Positions 1 through 14,100 of a stretch of DNA of 64,000 bases are shown one piece after another. Position numbers and translations under genes: made by a program. The notes under the pieces were generated by a model that ran no database searches, was not told the origin of the DNA, and saw only the letters and a program-made list of their open reading frames with translations. Each line of letters begins with the position of its first letter. The first letter of the stretch is position 1. Origin of the DNA: Megalopta genalis (lineage: Eukaryota > Arthropoda > Insecta > Hymenoptera > Halictidae); NCBI RefSeq assembly GCF_051020955.1, contig NC_135027.1, positions 9,030,532 through 9,094,531 of the forward strand, given 5' to 3'.

Positions 1-3000
1 GAATGTGAAGCTAACTCGTTTGTCTCGCTTCCAGTTGAAGCTAAATCATTTATATCGTAAGTACTTGAAGCTAAACCATTTGTTTCGCATGGATTTGAAG
101 CTAACTCGCATGTCTCGCTTCCAGTTGGAGCTAAATCATTTATATCGCAAGTATTTGAAAGCTAATCATTTGTTTGGCATGGATTTGAAGCTAAACTTCT
201 ACCTCGCACTGATTTGAAGCCCTGTCATGTGTTTCGCGTGGATTTAAAATCTAACTCGATTGTTTCGCATGCAGTTGAAGCTAAGTCATTTATATCGCAA
301 GTATTTGAAGCTAAATCATTTTTCACATGGATGTGAAGCTAAATCTTCTACTTCGCATTGATTTGAAGATAAATCATGTGTTTCGAATGACTGTGAAGCT
401 AACTCGTTTGTTTCGCATGCATTTGAAGCTATAACGTTTATATCGCAAGTATTTGAAGCTAAATCATTTGTTTCGCATGGATTTGAAGCTAACTCGCATG
501 TCTCGCTTCCAGTTGGAGCTAAGTCATTTATATCGCTAGTACTTGAAGCTAAACCATTTGTTTCGCATGGATTTGAAGCTATTCCTTCTACTTCGCGTTG
601 CTTTGAATATAAATCATGTGTTTTCGCATGAATGGGAAGCTAACTCGTTTGTCTCGCTTCCAGTTGAAGCTAAATCATTTATATCGCAAGTACTTGAAGC
701 TAAATCATTTGTTTCGCATGGATTTGAAGCTAAACCTTCTACTTCGCATTGATTTGAAGCTAAATCATGTGTTTCGAATGACTGTGAAGCTAACTCGTTT
801 GTTTCTAATGCATTTGAAGATACATCGTTTATATCGCAAGTGTTTGAAGCTAAATCATTGGTTTCGCATGGATTTGAAGCTAAATCTTCTACCTCGCATT
901 GATTTGAGGCTAAATCATGTGTTTCGAATTAATGTGAAGCTAACTCGTTTGTTTCGCATGGATTAGAATCTAACTCGCTTGTTTCGCTTCCAGTTAAAGC
1001 TAAATCATTTATATCGCAAGAATTTGAAGGTAAATCATTTGTTTCGCATGGATTTGAAGCTAAACCTTCTACTTCGCATTGATTTGAAGCTAAATCATGT
1101 GTTTCGAATGACTGTGAAGCTAACTCGTTTGTTTCGCATTTATTTGAAGCTAACTCGCATGTCTCGCTTCCAGTTGGAGCTAAGTCATTTATATCGCTAG
1201 TACTTGAAGCTAAACCATTTGTTTCGCATGGATTTGAAGCTATTCCTTCTACTTCGCGTTGCTTTGAATATAAATCATGTGTTTTCGCATGAATGGGAAG
1301 CTAACTCGTTTGTCTCGCTTCCAGTTGAAGCTAAATCATTTATATCGCAAGTACTTGAAGCTAAATCATTTGTTTCGCATGGATTTGAAGCTAAATCTTC
1401 TACTTCGCATTGAATTGAAGCTAAATCATGTGTTTCGAATGAATGTGTATCTAAGTTGTTTGTTTCGCATGCAGTTGAATCTAAATCATTTATATCGCAA
1501 GTATTTGAAGCTAAATCATTTGTTTCGCATGGATTTGAATCCAAAGCTTTTCCCTCGCATTGATTTGAAGCTAAAACATGTGTTTTCGCATGAATGTGAA
1601 GCTAACTCGTTTGTCTCGCTTCCAGTTGAAGCTAAATCATTTATATCGCAAGTACTTGAAGCTAAATCATTTGTTTCGCATGGATTTGAAGCTAACTCGC
1701 ATGTCTCGCTTCCAGTTGGAGCTAAGTCATTTATATCGCTAGTACTTGAAGCTAAACCATTTGTTTCGCATGGATTTGAAGCTATTCCTTCTACTTCGCG
1801 TTGCTTTGAATATAAATCATGTGTTTTCGCATGAATGGGAAGCTAACTCATTTGTCTCGCTTCCAGTTGAAGCTAAATCATTTATATCGCAAGTACTTGA
1901 AGCTAAATCATTTGTTTCGCATGGATTTGAAGCTAAACCTTCTACTTCGCATTGATTTGAAGCTAAATCATGTGTTTCGAATGACTGTGAAGCTAACTCG
2001 TTTGTTTCTAATGCATTTGAAGATATATCGTTTATATCGCAAGTATTTGAAGCTAAATCATTTGTTTCGCATGGATTTGAAGCTAAATCTTCTACCTCGC
2101 ATTGATTTGAGGCTAAATCATGTGTTTCGAATTAATGTGAAGCTAACTCGTTTGTTTCGCATGCATTTGAATCTAAATCATTTATATCGCAAGTATTTGA
2201 AGCAAAACCATTTGTTTCGCTTGGATTTGAAGCTAATTCTTCTACTTCGCATTGATTTGATGCTAAATCATTTCTTTTGCATGGATTTGAAGATATATCG
2301 TTTATATCGCAAGTATTTGAAGCAAAATCATTTGTTTCGCATGGATTTGAAGCTAAATCTTCTACCTCGCATTGATTTGAGGCTAAATCATGTGTTTCGA
2401 ATTAATGTGAAGCTAACTCGTTTGTTTCGCATGGATTAGAAGCTAACTCGCTTGTTTCGCTTCCAGTTAAATCTAAATCATTTATATCGCAAGTATTTGA
2501 AGGTAAATCATTTGTTTCGCATGGATTTGAAGCTAAACCTTCTACTTCGCATTGATTTGAAGCTAAATCATGTGTTTCGAATGACTGTGAAGCTAACTCG
2601 TTTGTTTCGCATGAATTTGAAGCTATATCGTTTATATCGCAAGTATTTGAAGCTAAATCATTTGCTTCGCATGAATTTGAAGCTAAAACTTCTACTCGGC
2701 ATTGATTTGAATATAAATTTCGTGTTTTGCATGGATTTGAATCTAACTTGTTTGTTTCGCATGCAGTTGGATCTAAATTATTTATATCGCAAGTATTTGA
2801 AGCTAAATCATTTGTTTCGCATGGATTTGAAGCTAAAACTTCTACTCGGCATTGATTTGAATATAAATCTCGTGTTTTGAATGGATTTGAATCTAACTTG
2901 TTTGTTTCGCATGCAGTTGAATCTAAATCATTTATATCGCAAGTATTTGAAGGTAAATCATTTGTTTCGCATGGATTTGAAGCTAAACATTCTACTTCGC

Positions 3001-3917
3001 ATTGATTTGAAGCTAAATCATGTGTTTCGAATGACTGTGAAGCTAACTCGTTTGTTTCGCATGCATTTGAAGCTATATCGTTTATATCGCAAGTACTTGA
3101 AGCCAAATCATTTGTTTCGCATGGATTTGAAGCTAACTCGCATGTTTCGCTTCCAGTAGGTGCTAAATCATTTATATCGCTAGTATTTGAAACTAAATCA
3201 TTTGTTTCGCATGGTTTTTGTAGCTAACTCGCTTGTTCCGCTTCCAGTTAAAGCTATATCGTTTATACCGCAAGTATTTGAAGCTAAATCATTTGTTTCG
3301 CAAGGATTTGAAGCTAAAACTTCTACTCGGCATTGATTTAATTCCAAATCTCGTGTTTTGCACGGATTTGAATCTAACTTGTTTGTTTCGCATGCAGTTG
3401 AATCTAAATCATTTATATCCCAAGTATTTGAAGCAAAATCATTTGTTTCGCGTGGATTTGAAGCTAATCCTTCTACTTCGCATTGATTTGAAGCTAAATC
3501 ATGTGTTTCGAATGAATGTGTATCTAAGTTGTTTGTTTCGCATGCAGTTGAATCTAAATCATTTATATCGCAAGTATTTGAAGGTAAACCATTTGTTTCG
3601 CATGGATTTGAAGCTAATCCTTCTACTTCGCGTTGCTTTGAATATAAATCATGTGTTTTCGCATGAATGTGAAGCTAACTCGTTTGTTTCGCTTCCAGTT
3701 GAAGCTAAATCATTTATATCGCAAGTACTTGAAGCTAAATCATTTGTTTCGCATGGATTTGAAGCTAAATCTTCTACCTCGCATTGATTTGAGGCTAAAT
3801 CATGTGTTTCGAATTAATGTGAAGCTAACTCGTTTGTTTCGCATGGATTACAAGTCAACTCGCTTGTTTCGCTTCCAGTTAAAGCTAAATCATTTATATC
3901 GCAAGTATTTGAAGCTA

Positions 3918-5000
3918 AATCATTTGTGTCGCATGGATTTGAAGCTAAATCTTCTACCTCGCATTGATTTGAGGCTAAATCATGTGTTTCGAATTAATGT
4001 GAAGCTAACTCGTTTTTTTCGCATGGATTTGAAGCTATATCGTTTATATCGCAAGTATTTGAAGGTAAATCATTTTTTTCGCATGGATTTGAAGCTAAAC
4101 CTTCTACTTCGCATTGATTTGAAGCTAAATCATGTGTTTCGATTGACTGTGAAGCTAACTCGTTTGTTTCGCATGAATTTGAAGCTATATCGTTTATATC
4201 GCAAGTATTTGAAGCTAAGTCATTTGTTTCGCAAGGATTTGAAGCTAAAACTTCTACTCCGCATTGATTTTAAATCTAAATCTCTTTTTTCGCATGGATT
4301 TGAATCTAACTTGTTTGTTTTGCATGCAGTTGAATCTAAATCATTTATATCGCAAGTATTTGAAGCAAAATCATTTGTTTCGCTTGGATTTGAAGCTAAA
4401 TCTTCTACTTCGCATCGATTTGAAGCTAAATCATGTGTTTCGAATGAATGTGTATCTAAGTTGTTTGTTTCGCATGCAGTTGAATCTAAATCATTTATAT
4501 CGCAAGTATTTGTAGCTAAATCATTTGTTTCGCATGGATTTGAAGCCAAAGCTTTTACCTCGCATTGATTTGAACCTAAATCATGTGTTTTCGCATGAAT
4601 GTGAAGCTAACTCGTTTGTCTCGCTTCCAGTTGAAGCTAAATCATTTATATCGCAAGTACTTGAAGCTAAATCATTTGTTTCGCATGGATTTGAAGCTAA
4701 CTCGCATGTCTCGCTTCCAGTTGGAGCTAAGTTATTTATATCGCTAGTACTTGAAGCTAAATCATTTGTTTCGCATGGATTTGAAGCTAAACCTTCTACT
4801 TCGCATTGATTTGAAGCTAAATCATGTGTTTCGAATGACTGTGAAGCTTACTCGTTTGTTTCTAATGCATTTGAAGATATATCGTTTATATCGCAAGTAT
4901 TTGAAGCTAAATCATTTGTTTCGCATGGATTTGAAGCTAAATCTTCTACCTCGCATTGATTTGAGGCTAAATCATGTGTTTCGAATTAATGTGAAGCTAA
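3918..5000. repeat. Segmental duplication, zone 1, left copy
   Basis: This segment includes the distinctive tcatttgtgtcgcatgg at about 3922, the four-T tttTaaatctaaatctc variant at about 4270, and the extra-base C monomer at about 4590. It matches 6320-7250. Up to about 4340 the offset is 2,402 bp; after about 4490 it is 2,252 bp. The right copy therefore lacks exactly 150 bp, one higher-order unit. Confidence 0.8.
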
Positions 5001-6319
5001 CTCGTTTGTTTCGCATGCATTTGAAGCTATATCGTTTATATCGCAAGTACTTGAAGCCAAATCATTTGTTTCGCATGGATTTGAAGCTAACTCGCATGTT
5101 TCGCTTCCAGTTGGTGCTAAATCATTTATATCGCTAGTATTTGAAACTAAATCATTTGTTTCGCATGGATTTGAAGATAAACCTTCTACTTCGCATTGGT
5201 TTGAAGATAAATCATGTGTTTCGAATGACTGTGAAGCTAACTCGTTTGTTTCGCATGCATTTGCATCTATATCGTTTATATCGCAAGTATTTGAAGGCAA
5301 ATCATTTGTTTCGCAAGGATTTGAAGCTAAAACTTCCACTCCGCATTGATTTAAATCTAAATCTCTTTTCTTGCATTGATTTGAATCTAACTTGTTTGTT
5401 TCGCATGCAGTTGAATCTAAATCATTTATATCGCAAGTACTTGAAACTAAATCATTTGTTTCGCTTGGATTTGAAGCTAATTCTTCTACTTCGCATTGAT
5501 TTGATGCTAAATCATGTGTTTCGAATGAATGTGAAGCCAACTCGTTTGTTTCACATGCATTTGAAGTTATATTGTTTATATCGCAAGTACTTGAAGCTAA
5601 ATCATTTGTTTCGCATGGATTTGAAGCTAACTCGCATGTCTCGCTTCCACTTGGTGCTAAGTCATTTATATCGCTAGTACTTGAAGCTAAATCATTTGTT
5701 TCGCATCGATTTGAAGCTAAACCTTCTACTTCGCATTGCTTGGAAGATAAATCATGTATTTCGCGTGGATTTGAATCTAACTCGATTGATTCGCTTCCAG
5801 TTAAAGCTATATCGTTTATATCGCAAGTATTTGAAGCTAAATCATTTGTTTCGCAAGGATTTGAAGCTAAAACTTCTACTCGGCATTGATTTAATTCCAA
5901 ATCTCGTGTTTTGCACGGATTTGAATCTAAGTTGTTTGTTTCGCATGCAGTTGAATCTAAATCATTTATATCGCAAGTATTTGAAGCTAAATCATTTGTT
6001 TCGCATGAATGTGAAGCTAACTCGTTTGTCTCGCTTCCAGTTGAAGCTAAATCATTTATATCGCAAGTACTTGAAGCTAAATAATTTTTTTCGCATGGAT
6101 TTAAAGCTAACTCGCATGTCTCGCTTCCAATTGGTGCTAAATCATTTATATCGCTAGTACTTGAAGCTAAATCATTTGTTTCGCATGGATTTGAAGCTAA
6201 ACCTTCTACTTCGCATTGCTTGGAAGATAAATCATGTGTTTCGCGTGGATTTGAATCTAACTGGATTGATTCGCTTCCAGTTGAAGCTAAATCATTTATA
6301 TCTCAAGTATTTGAAGCTA

Positions 6320-7250
6320 AATCATTTGTGTCGCATGGATTTGAAGCTAAATCTTCTACCTCGCATTGATTTGAGGCTAAATCATGTGTTTCGAATTAAT
6401 GTGAAGCTAACTCGTTTGTTTCGCATGGATTTGAAGCTATATCGTTTATATCGCAAGTATTTGAAGGTAAATCATTTTTTTCGCATGGATTTGAAGCTAA
6501 ACCTTCTACTTCGCATTGATTTGAAGCTAAATCATGTGTTTCGATTGACTGTGAAGCTAACTCGTTTGTTTCGCATGAATTTGAAGCTATATCGTTTATA
6601 TCGCAAGTATTTGAAGCTAAGTCATTTGTTTCGCAAGGATTTGAAGCTAAAACTTCTACTCCGCATTGATTTTAAATCTAAATCTCTTTTTTCGCATGGA
6701 TTTGAATCTAACTTGTCTGTTTCGCATGCAGTTGAATCTAAATCATTTATATCGCAAGTATTTGAAGCTAAATCATTTGTTTCGCATGGATTTGAAGCCA
6801 AAGCTTTTACCTCGCATTGATTTGAACCTAAATCATGTGTTTTCGCATGAATGTGAAGCTAACTCGTTTGTCTCGCTTCCAGTTGAAACTAAATCATTTA
6901 TATCGCAAGTACTTGAAGCTAAATCATTTGTTTCGCATGGATTTGAAGCTAACTCGCATGTCTCGCTTCCAGTTGGAGCTAAGTTATTTATATCGCTAGT
7001 ACTTGAAGCTAAATCATTTGTTTCGCATGGATTTGAAGCTAAACCTTCTACTTCGCATTGATTTGAAGCTAAATCATGTGTTTCGAATGACTGTGAAGCT
7101 TACTCGTTTGTTTCTAATGCATTTGAAGATATATCGTTTATATCGCAAGTATTTGAAGCTAAATCATTTGTTTCGCATGGATTTGAAGCTAAATCTTCTA
7201 CCTCGCATTGATTTGAGGCTAAATCATGTGTTTCGAATTAATGTGAAGCT
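6320..7250. repeat. Segmental duplication, zone 1, right copy lacking one 150-bp unit
   Basis: This is the counterpart of 3918-5000. It shares tcatttgtgtcgcatgg at about 6324, the four-T variant at about 6670 and the extra-base C monomer at about 6840. Relative to the left copy one complete 150-bp unit is missing between about 6742 and 6745, while both flanks stay aligned. This is the expected product of an in-register unequal exchange. Confidence 0.8.
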
Positions 7251-7310
7251 AACACGTTTGTTTCGCATGGATTAGATGCTAACGCGCTTGTTTCGCTTCC
7301 AGTTGAAAAT

Positions 7311-8110
7311 AAATCATTTATGTCGCAAGTATTTGATGCTAAATCATTTGTTTCTTATGGATTTGAAGCTAAACCACCTACTTCGCATTATTTGAAGCTA
7401 TATCAGGTGTTTCGCATGCATTTGACGCTAAACCTTCTATTCCGCATTGATTTGAAGCTAAATCATGTGGTTTGCATGGATTCGAAGCTAACTCGTTTGT
7501 TTCGCGTCCAGTTGAATATTAATCATTTATATCGCAAGTATTTGAAGCTTGATCATTTGGATCGCATGGATATGAAGCTAAACGTTCTACTTCGCATTGA
7601 TTTGAAGCTAAATCATGTGTTTCGCTTGAATGTGAAGCTAACTCGTTTGACTCGCTTCCAGTTGAAGGTAAATCATTTATATCGCTAGTATTTGAAGCTA
7701 AATCATTTGTTTCGCATGGATTTGAAGTAAACCTTCTACATCGCATTGATTTGAAGCTAAATAATGTGTTTCGAAGGAATGTGAATCTTAGTTGTTTGTT
7801 TCGCATGCAGTTGAATCTAAATCATTTATATCGCAAGTATTTGAAGCTAAATCAATTGTTTCGCATGGATTTGAAGCCAAAGCTTTTACCTCGCATTGAT
7901 TTGAAGCTAAATCATTTGTTTCGCATGGATTTGAAGCTGAACCTTCTACTCTGCATTGATTAGAAGCTAAATCATGTGTTTCGCATCGTTTAGAAGCTAA
8001 CTCGCTTGTTTCGCTTCAAGTTGAAGCTAAATCATTTATATCGCAAATATTCGAAGCTACATCATTTATTTCGCATGGATTTGAAGATAAATCTTCTACT
8101 CCGCATTGAT
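7311..8110. repeat. Divergent monomer patch between zones 1 and 2
   Basis: The 30-bp unit is still recognisable, but many monomers carry private changes not seen in neighbouring copies. Examples are aaaccacctacttcgcatta, tatatcaggtgtttcgcatg, tttgacgctaaacc, atgtggtttgcatgg, gcgtccagttgaatatta and aagcttgatcatttggatcg. Two single-base losses change the repeat phase, near 7390 and 7728. The patch contains no long open frame; the minus frame is open only over about 7519-7806. It looks like older sequence that has escaped recent homogenisation. The boundaries are approximate because the neighbours share the same unit. Confidence 0.65.
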
Positions 8111-11100
8111 TTGAAGCTAAACCTACTACTTCGCGTCGCTTTGAAGATAAATCATGTGTTTCGCATGGATTTGAAGCTAACTCGCTTGTTTCACTTCCAG
8201 TTGAAGTTCAATCATTTATACCGCAAGTGTTTGAAGCTAAATCATTTGTTTCGCATGGATTTGAAGCTAATCCCTCCACTTCGCGTTGCTTTGAAGATAA
8301 ATCATGTGTTTCGCTTGGATTTGAATCTAAACCTTCTCCTTCGCATTGATTTGAAGCTAAATCATGTGTTTCGAATGAATGTGAAGCTAACTCGTTTGTT
8401 TCGCATGCATTTGAAGCTATATCGTTTATATCGCAAGTATTTGAAGCTAAATCATTTGTTTCGCATGGATTAGAAGCTAACTCGCTTGTTTCGCTTCCAG
8501 TTGAATCTAAATCATTTATATGGCTAGTATTTGAAGTTAAATCATTTGTTTCGCATGGATTTGAAGATAAACCTTCTACTTCGTATTCCGTTGAAGACAA
8601 ATCATGTGATACGCATGGTTTTGAAGCTAACTCGCTTGTTCCGCTTCCAGTTAAAGCTATATCGTTTATATCCCAAGTATTTGAAGCTAAATCATTTGTT
8701 TCGCAAGGATTTGAAGCTAAAACTTCTACTCGGCATTGATTTAATTCCAAATCTCGTGTTTTGCACGGATTTGAATCTAACTTGTTTGTTTCGCATGCAG
8801 TTGAATCTAAATCATTTATATCCCAAGTATTTGAAGCAAAATCATTTGTTTCGCGTGAATTGAAGCTAAACCTTCTACTTCGCATTGATTTGAAGCTAAA
8901 TCATGTGTTTCGAATGAATGTAAAGCTAACTCGTTTGTCTCGCTTCCAGTTGAAGATAAATCATTTATATCGCTAGTATTTGAAGTTAAATCTTTTGTTT
9001 CGCATGGATTTAAAGCTACACCTTCTACTTCGTATTCCTTTGAAGACAAATCATGTGTTTCGCATGGATTTGAAGCTAACTCGCTTGTTTCGTTTCCAGT
9101 TAAAGCTAAATCTTTTATATCGCAAGTATTTGAAGCTAAATCATTTGTTTCGCATGGATTTGAAGCTAAACCTTCTACTTCGCCTTGCTTTGAACCTTAG
9201 TCATGTCTTTCGAATGAATGTGAAGCTAACTCGTTTGTATCGCATGCATTTGAACCTATATCGTTTATATCACATGCATTTGAAGCTAAATCATTTGTTT
9301 CGCATGCATTTGTAGCTAAAACTTCTACTCCGCATTGATCTAAATCTAAATCTCTTTTTTGGCATGCATTTGAAACTAACTTGTTTGTTTCGCATGCAGT
9401 TTAATCTAAATCATTTATATCGCAGGTGTTTGAAGCAAAATCATATGTTTCGCTTGGACTTGAAGCTAAACCTTCTACTTCGCATTGCTTGGAAGATAAA
9501 TCATGTGTTTCACGTGGATTTGAAGCTAACTCGCTTGTTCCGCTTCCAGTTAAAGCTAAATCATTTATATCGCAAGTATTTGAAGGTAAATCATTTGTTT
9601 CGCATGGATTTGAAGCTAAACCTTCTACTTCGCATTGATTTGAAGCTAAATCATGTGTTTCGAATGACTGTGAAGCTAACTCGTTTGTTTCGCATGAATT
9701 TGAAGCTATATCGTTTGTATCGCAAGTATTTGAAGGTAAATCATTTGTTTCGCATGGATTTGAAGCTAACTCGCATGTCTCGCTTCCAGTTGGAGCTAAG
9801 TCATTTATATCGCCAGTACTTGAAGCTAAATCATTTGTCTCGCATGGATTTGAAGTTAAACCTTCTAGTTCGCATTGCTTGGAAGATAAATCATGTGTTT
9901 CGCGTGGATTCGAATCTAACTCGATTGATTCGCTTCCAGTTGAAGCTAAATCATTTATATCTCAAGTATTTGAAGTAAAATCATTTGTTTCGCATGGATT
10001 TGAAGCTCAATCCTATACTTCGCATTGATTTGGAGCTAAATCGTGTGTTTCGAATGAATGTGAAGCTAACTCGTTTTTTCGCATGCATTTGAAGCTATAT
10101 CGTTTATATTGCAAGTATTTGAAGCTAAATCATTTGTTTCGCATGGATTAGAAGCTAACTCGCTTGTTTCGCTTCCAGTTGAAGCTATATCTTTTATATC
10201 GCTAGTATTTGAAGTTAAATCATTTGTTTCGCATGGATTTGAAGATAAACCTTCGACTTCGTACTCCTTTGAAGACAAATAATGTGTCTCGCATGGATTT
10301 GAAGCTAACTCGCTTGTTCCGCTTCCAGTTAAAGCTAAATCATATATATCGCAAGTATTTGAAGCCAAATCATTTATTTCGCATGGATTTGAAGGTAAAC
10401 CTTCTACTTCGCGTCGCTTTGAAGATAAATCATGTATTTCGCATGGATTTGAAGCTAAAACTTCTACTCTGCTTTGATTTGAATCTAAATCTCGTGTATT
10501 GCATGGATTTGAATCTAACTTGTTTGTTTCGCATGCAGTTGAATCTAAATCATTTATATCGCTAGTATTTGAAGTTAAATCATTTGTTTCGCATGGATTT
10601 GAAGATAAACCTTCTACTTCGTATTCCGTTGAAGACGTATCATGTGTTTCGCATGGATTTGAAGCTAACTCGCTTGTTTCGCTTCGAGTTAAAGCTATAT
10701 CGCTTATATCGCAAGTATTTGAAGCTAAATCACTTGTTTCGCATGGATTTGAAGCTAAACCTTCTATTTCGCATTTATTTAAAGCTAAATCATGTGTTTC
10801 GAATGAATGTGAAGCTAACTCGTTTGTTTCGCATGCATTTGAAGCTATATCGTTTATATCGCAAGTATTTGAAGCTAAATCATTTGTTTCGCATGGATTA
10901 GAAGCTAACTCGCTTATTTCGCATCCAGTTGAAACTATATCTTTTATATCGCTAGTATTTGAAGTTAAATCATTTGTTTCGCATGGATTTGAAGATAAAC
11001 CTTCGACTTCGTATTCCTTTGAAGACAAATCATGTGTCTCGCATGGATTTGAAGCTAACTCGCTTGTTCCGCTTCCAGTTAAAGCTAAATCATTTATATC

Positions 11101-14100
11101 GCAAGTATTTGAAGCCAAATCATTTGTTTCGCATGGATTTCAAGCTAAACCTTCTACTGCGCAATGCATGGAAGATAAATCATGTGTTTCGTGTGGATTT
11201 GAAGCTAATTCATTGTTTCGCATGCAGTTGAAGCTATATCGCTTATATCGCAAGTACTTGAAGCTAAATCATTTGTTTCGCATGGATTTGAAGCTAACTC
11301 GCATGTTTCGCTTCCAGTTGGAGCTATGTGATTTATATCGCTAGTATTTGATGCTAAATCATTTGTTTCGCATCGATTTGAGGCTACACCTTCTACTTCG
11401 CATTGATTTGAAGCTAACTCATGTGTTTCGAATGAACGTGAAGCTAACTCGTTTGTTTCGCATGCATTTAAAGCTATATCGTTTATATCGCAAGTATTTC
11501 AAGCTAAATCATTTGTTTCGCATGGATTTGAAGCTAAAACTTGTACTCGGCATTGATTTGAATCTAAATCTCGTGTTTTGCATGGATTTGAATCTAACTT
11601 GTTTGTTTCGCATGCAGTTGAATCTAAATCATTTATATCCCAAGTATTTGAAGCAAAATCATTTGTTTCGCTTGGATTTGAAGCTAAACCTTCTACTGCG
11701 CAATGCATGGAAGATAACTCATGTGTTTCGTGTGGATTTGAAACTAACTCGTTTGTTTCGCATGCAGTTGAATATAAATCACTTATATTGCATGTATTTG
11801 AAGCTAAATCATTTGTTTCGCTTGGATTTGAAGCTAAACCTTCTATTTCGCATTGATTTGAAGCTAAATCATGTGTTTAGAATGAATGTGAAGCTAACTC
11901 GTTTGTTTAGCATGCATTTGAAGCTATATCGTTTATATCACAAGTTCTTGAAGCTAAATCATTAGTTTCGCATGGATTTGGAGCTAACTCGCATGTTTCG
12001 CTTCCAGTTGGAGCTATGTCATTTATATCGCTAGTATTTGAAGCTAAATCATTTGTTTCGCATGGATTTGAGGCTACACCTTCTACTTCGCATTGTTTGG
12101 AAGATAAATCATGTGTTTCGCGTGGATTTGAAGCTAACTCGCTTGTTTCGCTTCCAGTTGAAGCCATATCATTTATATCGCAAGTGTTTGAAGATAAATC
12201 ATTTGTTTTGCATGGATTTGAAGCTAATCCCTCTACTTCGCATTGCTTTGAAGATAAATCATGTGTTTCGCATGGATTAGAAGCTAACTCACTTGTTTCG
12301 ATTCCAGTTGATCCTAAATCATTTATATCGCAAGTATTTGAAGGTAAATCATTTGTTTCGCATGGATTTGAAGCTAAACCTTCTACATCGCATTGGTTTG
12401 AAGATAAATCATGTGTTTCGAATGACTGTGAAGCTAACTCGTTTGTTTCGCATGCATTTGAATCTATATCGTTTATATCGCAAGTATTTGAAGGCAAATC
12501 ATTTGTTCCGCAAGGATTTGAAGCTAAAACTTCTACTCCGCATTGATTTAAATCTAAATCTCTTTTCTCGCATGGATTTGAATCTAACTTGTTTTTTTCG
12601 CATGCAGTTGAATCTAAATCATATAAATCGCAAGTATTTGAAGCAAAATCATTTGTTTCGCTTGGATTTGAAGCTAAATCTTCTACTTCGCATTGATTTG
12701 AAGCTAAATCATGTGTTTCGAATGATTGTGAATCTAAGTTGTTTGTTTCGCATGCAGTTGAATCTAATCCATTTATATCGCAAGTATTTGAAGCTAAATC
12801 ATTTGTTTCGCATGGATTTGAAGCCAAAGCTTTTACGTCGCATTGATTTGTAGCTAAATCATGTGTTTTCGCATGATTGTGAAGCTAACTCGTTTGTCTC
12901 GCTTCCAGTTGAAGCTAAATCATTTATATCGCAATTACTTGAAGCTAAATCATTTGTTTCGCATGGATTTGAAGCTAACTCGCATGTCTCGCTTCCAGTT
13001 GGAGCTAAATCATTTATATCGCAAGTATTTGAAAGCAAATCATTTGTTTCGCATGGATTTGAAGCTAAACCTTCTACCTCGCACTGATTTGAAGCTTTGT
13101 CATGTGTTTCGCGTGGATTTAAAATCTAACTCGATAGTTTCGCATGCAGTTGAAGCTAAGTCTTTTATATCGCAAGTATTTGAAGCTAAATCATTTGTTT
13201 CACATGGATGTGAAGCTAAATCTTCTACTTCGCATTGATTTGAAGATAAATCATGTGTTTCGAATGACTGTGAAGCTAACTCGTTTGTTTCGCATGCATT
13301 TGAAGCTATAACGTTTATATCGCAAGTATTTGAAGCTAAATCATTTGTTTCGCATGGATTTGAAGCTAAACCTTCTACTTCGCCTTGCTTTGAACCTTAG
13401 TCATGTCATTCGAATGAATGTGAAGCTAACTCGTTTGTATCGCATGCATTTCAACCTATATCGTTTATATCACAAGTTCTTGAAGCTAAATCATTAGTTT
13501 CGCATGGATTTGGAGCTAACTCGCATGTTTCGCTTCCAGTTGGAGCTATGTCATTTATATCGCTAGTATTTGAAGCTAAATCATTTGTTCCGCAAGGATT
13601 TGAAGCTAAAACTTCTACTCCGCATTGATTTAAATCTAAATCTCTTTTCTCGCATGGATTTGAATCTAACTTGTTTTTTTCGCATGCAGTTGAATCTAAA
13701 TCATATAAATCGCAAGTATTTGAAGCAAAATCATTTGTTTCGCATGGATTTGAAGCTAAACCTTCTACTTCGCATTGATTTGAAGCTAAATCATGTGTTT
13801 CGAATTACTGTGAAGCTAACTCGTTTGTTTCGCCTGAATTTGAAGCTATATCGTTTGTATCGCAAGTATTTGAAGGTAAATCATTTGTTTCGCATGGATT
13901 TGAAGCTAACTCGCATGTCTCGCTTCCAGTTGGAGCTAAGTCATTTATATCGCTAGTACTTGAAGCTAAATCATTTGTTTCGCATGGATTTGAAGCTAAA
14001 CCTTCTACTTCGCATTGCTTGGAAGATAAATCATGTGTTTCGCGTGGATTCGAATCTAACTCGATTGATTCGCTTCCAGTTGAAGCTAAATCATTTATAT

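Larger units (their letters stand above)
1..7310. repeat. Zone 1: frameshift- and stop-rich part of the array
   Basis: Zone 1 consists of ordinary A-E monomers with its own diagnostic variants. A type C monomer reading atgtgttttcgcatgaa carries one extra base and recurs near 620, 1280, 1580, 1820, 3655, 4590 and 6840. Another type C variant reads gtttcgaattaatgtg; in the minus decapeptide frame this is a TAA stop, and it recurs near 930, 2130, 2400, 3815, 3995, 4985, 6395 and 7235. Other phase changes are a 1-base loss near 197, a 1-base gain near 245, a 2-base loss near 320, and single-base gains near 3215, 4270 and 6670. Because of these no frame stays open for long; the longest minus-strand open stretches are 2402-3106 and 4986-5900. 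No unique gene is seen. Confidence 0.85.

Noticed and set aside
10499..11344. Plus-strand protein with FEAKSFVSHG repeats
   Set aside because: This frame is closed by TGA in standard B monomers (cattga). It stays open only where B variants such as gcgttgc happen to occur.
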